Origin: DASRHK01 sp963776465 | GTDB lineage: Bacteria; Pseudomonadota; Gammaproteobacteria; Nevskiales; Nevskiaceae | Direction of reading: 5' to 3' | NCBI GenBank assembly: GCA_963776465.1 | Contig: CAVZMV010000002.1 | Span: 372,001 to 436,000 of the forward strand | Length of the DNA: 64,000 bases | In this document: piece after piece, positions 35,371 to 43,234 of the stretch | How the letters are laid out: every line of letters begins with the position of its first letter | How positions within the stretch are numbered: the first letter of the stretch is position 1 | Translations under genes and position numbers: made by a program | Notes under the pieces: model-generated | Databases searched by the model: none | Seen by the model: the letters and a program-made list of their open reading frames with translations, nothing else | Told to the model about the DNA's origin: nothing

Positions 35371-36504
35371 ATGAGCATCAGGAAAAGGCGTGGTAAGGGT
35401 TCTTTCCGACCCAGGGCAAACAAGCTGTGGGTTGCTTGTCTGCTTTGTGCGACAGGATTCGTCGGCGCTCCGCTCGTAGCAGCAGCGGCCCCGACAACCT
35501 CGCAGCCGACGGCATCCTCGCCCGTTCCCGCCGCTCGCGCCCATACGGCTACGCGCACGACCAAGCGGGTCACCAAGACCAAGGCTCGCAAGACCAAGAA
35601 GCAGCGCCGGCGTCATGGCAGACATGCCCGCGTCTACGTGCCAGCGATCCCTTCGATCGGCCACACCATGGGCCTGCAGTCCGAGCGCGACGCGCTGGCG
35701 TTGAAATCAAGCGTTGCCCTGGTGCTGGACCAGGAAAGCAACGAAGTGCTGTTCGAGAAGAACACGCACGCCGTGCTCCCTATCGCGTCCTTGACCAAGC
35801 TGATGACAGCGCTGGTCGTATCCGATGCGGCGCAGCCGATGGACGAGGTCCTTGAGATCACCACGGCCGATTCCGACTACGAGAAGCGCGTTTCCTCGCG
35901 CCTGCGGCCCGGCACCAAGCTGCCGCGTCAGGACATGATGATGCTCGCCTTGATGGCGTCCGAGAACCGCGCGGCGTCGGCGCTCGGCCGTCACTATCCG
36001 GGCGGACTCGACGCGTTCATCGCCGCCATGAACGCCAAGGCGCGCGTGCTGGGCATGAACGACACACACTTCGTCGATCCGGCCGGGCTGTCGCAGCGGA
36101 ACGTGTCCAGCGCGGTGGACCTTGCAAGGCTGGTCTCCGCCGCTTATCAGAATCCCACTATCCGCGAATACTCCACGCAATCGGAGTACACGGTGAACGC
36201 GGGCAAGCGCCGCTTGCAGTTTCACAACACCAATGCGTTGGTGCGCAGGCCGCAGGACTGGCAGATCGGGCTGCAGAAGACCGGCTTCACCAACGAGGCT
36301 GGCCGCTGCCTGGTGATGCAGGCAGCCGTTCAGGGTCGAAACGTGGTTATGGTCTTCCTCGATTCCGCAGGAAAGTTGACGCGGTTCGCGGATGCCAATC
36401 GCGTGCGCCACTGGATCGAGAGCACCGCCTTGCCTCAGCCCAAGCCGACGCCGGTGCTTGCCCCGCTGCGCGACGCCACGAACCCGGCTGAGCAGAAGAT
36501 GTAA
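35371..36504 (+). CDS. pbpG: D-alanyl-D-alanine endopeptidase (PBP7/8 type)
   Basis: Periplasmic low-molecular-mass penicillin-binding protein that cuts peptidoglycan cross-links. The 377-residue protein has a signal peptide (WVACLLCATGFVGAPLVAAAA) and the three serine-transferase motifs: S140-L-T-K143, S197-E-N199 and K303-T-G305. No C-terminal amphipathic anchor is evident. Between signal and catalytic domain lies a strongly basic linker, residues ~55-88, rich in Lys/Arg/Thr (including KTKKQRRRHGRH), which could bind the cell wall or lipid phosphates. The ATG at 35371 is chosen because it precedes the signal peptide. Confidence 0.92.
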   Translation: MSIRKRRGKGSFRPRANKLWVACLLCATGFVGAPLVAAAAPTTSQPTASSPVPAARAHTATRTTKRVTKTKARKTKKQRRRHGRHARVYVPAIPSIGHTMGLQSERDALALKSSVALVLDQESNEVLFEKNTHAVLPIASLTKLMTALVVSDAAQPMDEVLEITTADSDYEKRVSSRLRPGTKLPRQDMMMLALMASENRAASALGRHYPGGLDAFIAAMNAKARVLGMNDTHFVDPAGLSQRNVSSAVDLARLVSAAYQNPTIREYSTQSEYTVNAGKRRLQFHNTNALVRRPQDWQIGLQKTGFTNEAGRCLVMQAAVQGRNVVMVFLDSAGKLTRFADANRVRHWIESTALPQPKPTPVLAPLRDATNPAEQKM

Positions 36505-36507
36505 GCC

Positions 36508-36525
36508 GGCCGGCGCTCGCCGGCC
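36508..36525. repeat. Perfect inverted repeat between convergent genes
   Basis: GGCCGGCG-CT-CGCCGGCC, directly after the pbpG stop and before the convergent yrfG-like stop. There is no T-run on either side, so it is not a standard intrinsic terminator; it may slow polymerase or protect mRNA 3' ends. Confidence 0.4.
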
Positions 36526-36537
36526 ACCCACGCACGA

Positions 36538-37203
36538 TCATTCCACCGGCAGCAGGTCTGCCAGGCGATCGACCGCGTCGAATTCCTCGATGTCGCGCCT
36601 TGGCTGCGTAGAGTCCGGAGTGCGGATCGCCACGATCTGTCCCAGGCCATAGAGGCGCGCAGCGCGCAGCACAGGCAAACTGTCGTCCACGAACAGCACA
36701 CGCGCCGGATCGAACGGGTGCGTCGCCACGACCCGCTGCCAAAACCGCGCATCTTCCTTGGGCGCGCCAAAGTCGTGGGCGCAGATGACGCGGTCGAACC
36801 ATCCATTGAGGCCGGTCTGCTCCAGCTTCAGTCGCCAGCTGCGCCCGTGGGCGTTGGTCGCCAGCCAGATCTTTCGACCGCTTTCCTTCACGGCGCGCAA
36901 GAACTCCTCGGAGCCCTGCAACGGCGCGATCTGGTGCCGCACTTCCCGCTTGAGCTCTGCAACGTCGAGCTTGGTGACCTGGCTCCAGTAATCCAGGCAG
37001 TACCATTCGAGGGTGCCCTGCATCGCATGAAACTGCGGTGTCAGCTGCTCGTGCGCCTGGCTGATGGACAAGCCGTGAAGCGCAGCGTAACGCTGCGGAA
37101 GAAGCTCGCGCCAGAAGCGATTGTCGAAGGCCAGATCCAGGATCGTGCCGTCCATGTCCAGGAGCACGTGATCGATCGCCTGCCAGTTGACGAGCGCAGC
37201 CAT
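36538..37203 (-). CDS. yrfG: HAD-superfamily nucleotidase, GMP/IMP 5'-nucleotidase YrfG-like
   Basis: A 221-residue cytoplasmic phosphatase. HAD motifs are intact: LLDMDGTILDL (nucleophile and acid/base aspartates), LATNAHG, the lysine in GAPKED and FVDDSLPVL. The FDNRFWRELLPQRYA segment after motif I is characteristic of the YrfG subgroup, which hydrolyses purine mononucleotides. It is divergent from cysQ with only 30 bases between start codons, so their promoters overlap or lie within the coding ends. In other gammaproteobacteria yrfG and cysQ are also neighbours. Confidence 0.88.
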   Translation of the reverse strand: MAALVNWQAIDHVLLDMDGTILDLAFDNRFWRELLPQRYAALHGLSISQAHEQLTPQFHAMQGTLEWYCLDYWSQVTKLDVAELKREVRHQIAPLQGSEEFLRAVKESGRKIWLATNAHGRSWRLKLEQTGLNGWFDRVICAHDFGAPKEDARFWQRVVATHPFDPARVLFVDDSLPVLRAARLYGLGQIVAIRTPDSTQPRRDIEEFDAVDRLADLLPVE

Positions 37204-37233
37204 GTCCTATGATAACGGCCGCTTTTGCACGGA

Positions 37234-38042
<809 letters not shown>

Positions 38043-38043
<1 letters not shown>

Positions 38044-38594
38044 TGGCAGGCGTGATTTCGGCAACGTACCGCCGGCAAGTCGCAGCGGCCGTGGCGGAGC
38101 TGGGCATCGACAAGCGGCAACTTGCGTCGCGCAACCTGGTGTTGTTTGCGCAGGCCAAACGCCTGGCGCCGGTCGGGGTTGGCACCGATCAGCGAGACAA
38201 GTTTCTGGTGCCTGCCGCCGCCCGAGCGTGGAGGGCGATGCGCACAGCGGCGGCAAGCCAGAGCGTGCAGCTGCTTCTGGTGTCCGCGTTTCGCAGCGTG
38301 GAATTCCAGACCGAGCTCATTCGCGGAAAGCTCAAGCGCGGCGCCAGCATCGATGATGTGCTCAAGGTGAACGCGCCGCCGGGCTATAGCGAGCATCACA
38401 CGGGATGCGCGATCGACATCGGCACGGCCGGATGCCCGCCGCTGGACGAAGCCTTCGAGAACACCGACGCGTTCGTCTGGCTGGGCAAGCACGCGGCGCG
38501 ATTCGGATTTGCGATGTCGTATCCGCGCGGCAATGCGCAAGGGTACGTATACGAGCCCTGGCACTGGTGCCTCGAGTCTCGGGGCAACGTCTAG
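38043..38594 (+). CDS. D-alanyl-D-alanine carboxypeptidase family protein (VanY-type)
   Basis: A 183-residue zinc peptidase of the M15B/VanY family. The motif set is present: SAFRS, the zinc ligands in YSEHHTGCAIDIG, and the terminal EPWHW. No signal peptide or anchor is visible, so unlike VanY it should act in the cytoplasm, perhaps on recycled muropeptides (LD- or DD-carboxypeptidase). It is translationally coupled to cysQ and its stop overlaps the convergent mtnC by four bases. Confidence 0.85.
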
Positions 38595-39268
38595 CCGACG
38601 ACGACCTCCGAAAAGTCCCGCGCATGCGTATGACCAGCCGCTGGCTTGTCCTTCTCATCGCGCAACAACTGGCAGGTCTTCAACCCGGCGCCGGCTGCGG
38701 CGTCCAGCTCCTCGCCGATGTCGGACAGGAACAAGAGCTCCGAGCCTGCGACCGCGATCGACTCCCGGATTTTCTCGTAGGACTCGCGCTCCTTCTTGCC
38801 GCCGATGCGCGTATCGAAATAGCCGGAGAACAACGTCGTCAGATCGCCGTGCTCGGTGTGGCCGAAGATCAGCTTCTGCGCCTCGACCGAACCGGACGAA
38901 TAGACGTAGAGCTCGATGCCGGCCTTGCGCCAGCGGCTCAGGTACTCCGGCGTATCGGCATAGACGTGACCCTTGAGCTCGCCGGCTGCGTAGCCTTGGT
39001 GCCAGATCATCCCCTGCAGCGTCTTGAGCGGAGCCGCTTTGCGGTCCTCGTCGATCCATCGCTCGAGCACCGCCAAGGTCTCGTCTAGCGTGAGCGCGCG
39101 CTTCTCGATCGCGGCGACCTCACGCAGTTGTGCCGCAACCTCCGGCTCAGCCGCGCGTGGCGACACGAACGACCGCAGCCGCTGCCGGGCGTAGGGGAAC
39201 AGCGTCTTGTGGACGAAGTCGATCGAGGTCGTCGTGCCTTCGATGTCGGTAAGGATCGCCTTGATCAC
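38591..39268 (-). CDS. mtnC: Enolase-phosphatase E1 (acireductone synthase)
   Basis: Converts 2,3-diketo-5-methylthiopentyl-1-P to acireductone in the methionine salvage pathway. The 225-residue HAD protein begins with ILTDIEGTTTSIDFVHKTLF, the signature of the MtnC group (Asp nucleophile, Glu in place of the second Asp), and has the YSSGSVEAQK and FLSDIGEELDAAAGAG motifs. It follows mtnD by 19 bases and is the last gene of the mgtE-mtnB-mtnD-mtnC unit. Confidence 0.95.
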   Translation of the reverse strand: MIKAILTDIEGTTTSIDFVHKTLFPYARQRLRSFVSPRAAEPEVAAQLREVAAIEKRALTLDETLAVLERWIDEDRKAAPLKTLQGMIWHQGYAAGELKGHVYADTPEYLSRWRKAGIELYVYSSGSVEAQKLIFGHTEHGDLTTLFSGYFDTRIGGKKERESYEKIRESIAVAGSELLFLSDIGEELDAAAGAGLKTCQLLRDEKDKPAAGHTHARDFSEVVVG

Positions 39269-39287
39269 GCCGCCGTCGCCGACGCGC

Positions 39288-39845
39288 TCACGCCGCCTCC
39301 ACCTGATCCAGCCTTGGGAAGCGATCCGCGATCTTGTCGCCGGTGAACTTGGCTACCCAGCCCTCGGGGGTGGTGAACAGGCGGATGGCTTTCAGATGCG
39401 GCGTCGGCCCCATGTCGAACCAGTGCGTCGTGTTCGCGGGCACCGAGATCAAGTCGCCGCGAGTGCACAGGGTTGCGTACACCTTGCCCGCCTTGCGGAT
39501 GTAGAACATGCCTTCGCCGTCGACGAAGAAGCGCACCTCGAAATCGTCGTGCGTGTGCTCGTGCAGGAACTTGTCGCGCATGGCCTCTTTTTGCGGGTGG
39601 TCTGCCGCCATGCTGATCACATCCACGCTCTTGAAGCCGAAGCGCTGCATGAGCCGATCGATCTGGCTGCGGTAAGCCTCGATCACCTCGTCCTGTCCCG
39701 CATGCTCGTCCAGCTCCTTGGAGGCCTGCCAGCGCTCGAACAGCACGCCGATCTTGATGAGCTGGTCCCGGATCTGCTCGAACTGCTTGTAGGTCGCCTC
39801 GGCCTTGGCCGGGCTGTCCTCCGCAAAGACTCTGAGCTCGCTCAT
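39288..39845 (-). CDS. mtnD: Acireductone dioxygenase
   Basis: Oxidises acireductone to the keto-acid precursor of methionine (Fe form) or to an off-pathway product (Ni form). The 185-residue cupin has the metal site HEHTHDDFEVRFFVDG and a second histidine in NTTHWFDMG. The ATG at 39845 has GAGGAG eight bases upstream and overlaps the mtnB stop (ATGA), giving tight coupling. Which metal is used cannot be told. Confidence 0.95.
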   Translation of the reverse strand: MSELRVFAEDSPAKAEATYKQFEQIRDQLIKIGVLFERWQASKELDEHAGQDEVIEAYRSQIDRLMQRFGFKSVDVISMAADHPQKEAMRDKFLHEHTHDDFEVRFFVDGEGMFYIRKAGKVYATLCTRGDLISVPANTTHWFDMGPTPHLKAIRLFTTPEGWVAKFTGDKIADRFPRLDQVEAA

Positions 39846-40448
39846 GGTGTGGTACTCCTCAGTTCGCATTCGAAGATGAACTCCAGCGCTTCGACCCGAT
39901 GGCGCGCCTCCGCCAGGGTCTGGCCCCATGCATACAGCCCATGCCCACGGATCAGGTAGCCGTGACGCGCGTGACCGGCCTGCATCTGCGCGTCCACGGT
40001 TGCCGCCAGCCGGGCGATGTCCTGATCGTTGTCGAACACCGCGATCGTGACCGTCGAATCGTGGTCGCGCACGCCCTCCAGCACTTTGAGTAACTCGTAA
40101 CCCGTGAGGTTCACCGCACGGTGGCGCCGCGACAGTATGGTGTTCGCCACGGAATGGGTATGCAGCACCGCTCCGCACTGGGGCACGCGACCGTAGATCT
40201 GACAGTGCAGCAGCGTCTCGTACCGAGCTTCGGCGCGCCGGATCCTGCGCACGCCCCTGCAGATCGCAAAGGATCACGTCGGCGGGCGTCAGCTCGCCCT
40301 TGTGGCATCCCGATGCGGTGATGGCGATGGTGTCCGGTCCGGCGCGGAACGAGAAATTGCCGCCCGTCGCCGGAACCCAGCCGCGGCTGTGGAATAGCCG
40401 ACCTGCCTGGATCAGCGCGTCGACCTGCAAGGGATCTGGATGGCTCAT
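39842..40448 (-). pseudogene. mtnB: Methylthioribulose-1-phosphate dehydratase, single-base frameshift
   Basis: Two frames together give a complete class II aldolase-like MtnB of about 200 residues. The first frame (ATG 40448) encodes ALIQAGRLFHSRGWVPATGG, then GCHKGELTPADVILCDLQGR. The second encodes ETLLHCQIYGR, the zinc motif VLHTHSV and RGHGLYAWG. Removing one of the two C at 40223-40224 (plus strand) gives a seamless RRSSYETLLH junction. Start and stop both overlap the neighbouring genes (TGATG with mgtE, ATGA with mtnD), and the downstream genes are intact. If the frameshift is real, methionine salvage is blocked at this step, because the unshifted frame runs on into mtnD. A draft sequence error is equally possible. 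Confidence 0.85.
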
Positions 40449-41896
40449 CACACGAGGAACATCGCGGCAAGGCCGAGGAATATGAAGAACCCAGCGCTGT
40501 CGGTAAGTGCTGTCAGCATTACGCCCGAGCCCATCACGGGGTCGCGGCCGAAACGGTGCAGCGTCAGGGGGATCATGACGCCTGCTGTCGCCGCCACCAC
40601 GAGGTTCAGCAGCATCGCCACCGCGATCACCAACGACAGCTTGAGCTCGTGATAGATGAGAAGCGTGGCCCCGCCGAGCACCGCTCCCCACAGCGCGCCG
40701 TTCAGGACGGCGACGCGACACTCCTTGAAGAACATCTGCCGCAGCTGCGTGGACCCGAGCTGATTCAACGCCAGTCCGCGGATCATCAGCGCCATCGTCT
40801 GCGTGCCGGTATTGCCGCCGATCGACGCCACTATGGGCATCAACGCGGCCAGGGCCACCAGCTGCGCGATGACCGGCTCGAACGCTCCGATCACCCGCGA
40901 GGCGACGAAAGCGGTGCACAGGTTGAGCGCCAGCCACGGCCAGCGGTTGCGAGCCGCCTGCGCAGCCGGGGCGAAGAGGTCCTCGTCCTCGGAGAGGCCG
41001 GCCTGGCGCAGCGTGTCGCTGGCCGCGCGCTGCTGCAGCTCGTCCAGCACCGTGTCGACCACCAGGCGACCGACCAGCTGGCGATGCAGATTCACCACGG
41101 GCGCCGAGATCCAGTCGTACTTCTCGAACGCGTCGACGGCATTCTTCAAGGGATCGTCGGTGTAGAAGAAGATCGGCTCGCGGGTCATGACGTCGCCCAC
41201 CATCGCCTCCGGCTCCTCCAGCAACAGCTTGGACACCGGCAGCAGGCCGAGCAGCAGCTCTTCGCGATCGACGACGAACAGCTGATTGGTGTGGGGCGGC
41301 AGATGCTTGCGCCGGCGCAGGAGCCGATGCACCGCTTCCAGGGACGTATCGTCGCGGACCGCCACGAAGTCGAGCTCCATCGCCGATCCCACCGTGCCTT
41401 CCGGGAATGACAGCACCGAGCGCACTTCCGCCTGGTCGGTGCGATCCAGCAGCTGCAGCACTTCGTGACGCTCCGCGTCCGGCAAGTCGGCGATCAGGTC
41501 CGCGATGTGGCTCGGATCGAGCGACCGCACAACCGTGGCGATGTCGGCGGGCGACATGCCGCCGATCAGCGCCCGGCGGACGGCATAGGCGGTCTCCAGC
41601 AGCACCGCGCCGCGCCGCTCGGGACGCACCAGCGGCCAGGCCATTTCCCGCGCCTCGGGCGTAAGGCTTTCCAGAACGAAGGCGATGTCCGCGGGATGGA
41701 AGTGCGACAGCCGCTGCTCCAGCGCCGTCTGCTGCTGTCGCGCCACCAGCTGCGAGACCACGTCCTGCTTGCGGTTCTCGGTACGCGACAACAGCTCGCG
41801 CTCCAGCGCCTGCCGGGACAAGAGGTCGATCACCTGCGCCCGGGAATGCTCCAGGTGGTGGTGATGCGGACGGGGTGACACGGCGGCCTCGGCCAT
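40448..41896 (-). CDS. mgtE: Magnesium transporter MgtE
   Basis: A 482-residue inner-membrane Mg2+ channel. The order is a His-rich N-terminus (PHHHHLEH), the acidic superhelical MgtE-N domain (residues ~50-165, with HPADIAFVLESL repeats), two CBS domains (~170-290) that sense Mg2+, and five C-terminal helices with the pore signature PIVASIGGNTGTQT. Its stop overlaps the start of mtnB. The Mg2+ link to the downstream Mg-dependent phosphatase MtnC may be coincidental. Confidence 0.95.
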   Translation of the reverse strand: MAEAAVSPRPHHHHLEHSRAQVIDLLSRQALERELLSRTENRKQDVVSQLVARQQQTALEQRLSHFHPADIAFVLESLTPEAREMAWPLVRPERRGAVLLETAYAVRRALIGGMSPADIATVVRSLDPSHIADLIADLPDAERHEVLQLLDRTDQAEVRSVLSFPEGTVGSAMELDFVAVRDDTSLEAVHRLLRRRKHLPPHTNQLFVVDREELLLGLLPVSKLLLEEPEAMVGDVMTREPIFFYTDDPLKNAVDAFEKYDWISAPVVNLHRQLVGRLVVDTVLDELQQRAASDTLRQAGLSEDEDLFAPAAQAARNRWPWLALNLCTAFVASRVIGAFEPVIAQLVALAALMPIVASIGGNTGTQTMALMIRGLALNQLGSTQLRQMFFKECRVAVLNGALWGAVLGGATLLIYHELKLSLVIAVAMLLNLVVAATAGVMIPLTLHRFGRDPVMGSGVMLTALTDSAGFFIFLGLAAMFLV

Positions 41897-41935
41897 GGCG
41901 CGGAGTTTAGACTTCTTGTGCGGCCGGATAAACGA

Positions 41936-41961
41936 AAAAGCCCGCAGTTCTGCGGGCTTTT
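41936..41961 (-). terminator. Rho-independent terminator after rpmG
   Basis: Perfect 12-bp stem AAAAGCCCGCAG/CTGCGGGCTTTT with a two-base loop. The minus strand continues as TTTTTC, ending the radC-rpmB-rpmG transcript 49 bases after rpmG. The symmetric A/T flanks could let it work in both directions. Confidence 0.85.
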
Positions 41962-41971
41962 CCTGAACTGG

Positions 41972-41990
41972 ATCCCCGCTGCGCGGGGAT
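41972..41990. repeat. REP-like intergenic palindrome
   Basis: ATCCCCGC-TGC-GCGGGGAT, in the context GGATCCCCGC...GCGGGGATGACC that occurs as a dispersed intergenic element in many GC-rich proteobacteria. It lies between the rpmG stop and its terminator. Confidence 0.5.
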
Positions 41991-42009
41991 GACCGTCGCT
42001 AGGCGATGG

Positions 42010-42177
42010 TCACTTGATCTTGGCTTCCTTGAACACCACATGCTTGCGCACGACCGGATCGTATTTCTTGAACTCGAACTTGTCGGGCGTGCTCTTGCGG
42101 TTCTTGGTGGTCGTGTAGAAGTAGCCGGTGTCGGCGGTGGACACCAGGCGGATCTTCTCGACGTCTTTCTTGGCCAT
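42010..42177 (-). CDS. rpmG: 50S ribosomal protein L33
   Basis: A 55-residue basic ribosomal protein with the family core IRLVSTADTGYFYTTTKNRK. The zinc-binding cysteines of some L33 forms are absent, as in E. coli. It follows rpmB by 11 bases. It is the last gene of the conserved radC-rpmB-rpmG set and is followed by a terminator. Confidence 0.97.
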   Translation of the reverse strand: MAKKDVEKIRLVSTADTGYFYTTTKNRKSTPDKFEFKKYDPVVRKHVVFKEAKIK

Positions 42178-42188
42178 GTCGGTGCTCC

Positions 42189-42425
42189 TTAGACTTTCAG
42201 GCCGCGAGCGCGGACGTCGACCAGCACGGCATCGATGCCTTTCTTGTCGATGATGCGCAGGCCGTGGTTGGACACGCGCAGGGTGACGAAGCGCTTCTCG
42301 GCCTCGACCCAGAAGCGGTGCGGATGCAGGTTGGGCAGGAAGCGTCGATGCGTCTTGTTGTTCGCATGCGACACGTTGTGCCCGACCATCGGCCCCTTGC
42401 CGGTGACCTGACAGACTCTGGACAT
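42189..42425 (-). CDS. rpmB: 50S ribosomal protein L28
   Basis: A 78-residue ribosomal protein starting MSRVCQVTGKGPMVGHNVSH with the typical NNKTHRRFLPNLH segment. The ATG at 42425 has GAGG eight bases upstream. There is a single cysteine in the N-terminus and no zinc finger. It lies 65 bases downstream of radC and may also have its own promoter. Confidence 0.97.
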   Translation of the reverse strand: MSRVCQVTGKGPMVGHNVSHANNKTHRRFLPNLHPHRFWVEAEKRFVTLRVSNHGLRIIDKKGIDAVLVDVRARGLKV

Positions 42426-42490
42426 GGTTTGAACCTCGAGAATCCGGGGGGTTGGAAGCCGCCCGGCCCAAAAAAAGGACGCGAACGATA

Positions 42491-43180
42491 TCAAATCCAG
42501 CCGCGTTCCGCAAAAGAAACGGGGGCGCCCTCGCCGATGACGAAGTGGTCCAGGACCCGGATGTCGACCAGAGCCAGGGCGCCCTTGAGCCGCTCGGTGA
42601 GGTTGCGGTCGGCGGCGGAAGGCTCGGCTACGCCGCTGGGATGGTTGTGGGCAAAGATGACGGCCGCGGCGCCGTGCTTGAGCGCCGCCTTGACCACCTC
42701 GCGGGGATAGACCGCAGCGCCGTCGAGGGTGCCGCTGGCAAGCGGCGAGAACCGGATCACCCGGTGCTGGTTGTCCAGGAACAGGGCCGCGAACACCTCG
42801 TGCGGCAGGTCGCGCATCTGCGCCATCAGGTAGCGACGGGTTGCCTGCGGGTCCTGGAGCACGTCGCGCCGCTCGATCTGCGCGTGCAGATGCCGTCTGG
42901 CCATCTCCAGCACGGCCTGCAGCTGCGCGAACTTGGCGGCGCCCAGACCCTTTGCTTCGCAGAACTCCTCGCTCGGCGCCTTGAGCAGCGGCCGCAGCCC
43001 GTCGAAGCGCTTGAGCAGGTCCCGCGCCAGGTCGACCGCGCTTTTACCCTTGACGCCGGTCCGCAGGAAGATCGCCAGCAACTCGGCGTCCGACAGCGCC
43101 TGCGCGCCATTCGAGAGGAGCTTCTCGCGCGGACGTTCGTCGGCCGGCCAGTCGCGGATTGGCAAGTGATTGCTCGTCAT
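42491..43180 (-). CDS. radC: RadC family JAMM-domain protein
   Basis: A 229-residue protein with an N-terminal helix-hairpin-helix-like region (PREKLLSNGAQALSDAELLA) and a C-terminal MPN/JAMM domain carrying the metalloprotease-type motif HNHPSGVAEPSAAD. Despite its name its biochemical role is unsettled; it is not essential for DNA repair in E. coli. Position directly upstream of rpmB-rpmG is conserved in gammaproteobacteria. Confidence 0.94.
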   Translation of the reverse strand: MTSNHLPIRDWPADERPREKLLSNGAQALSDAELLAIFLRTGVKGKSAVDLARDLLKRFDGLRPLLKAPSEEFCEAKGLGAAKFAQLQAVLEMARRHLHAQIERRDVLQDPQATRRYLMAQMRDLPHEVFAALFLDNQHRVIRFSPLASGTLDGAAVYPREVVKAALKHGAAAVIFAHNHPSGVAEPSAADRNLTERLKGALALVDIRVLDHFVIGEGAPVSFAERGWI

Positions 43181-43234
43181 GCGGACAACCTATCGCCTCG
43201 GCGACCGGGCGATGACTGCCCGAACGGACAGCGG

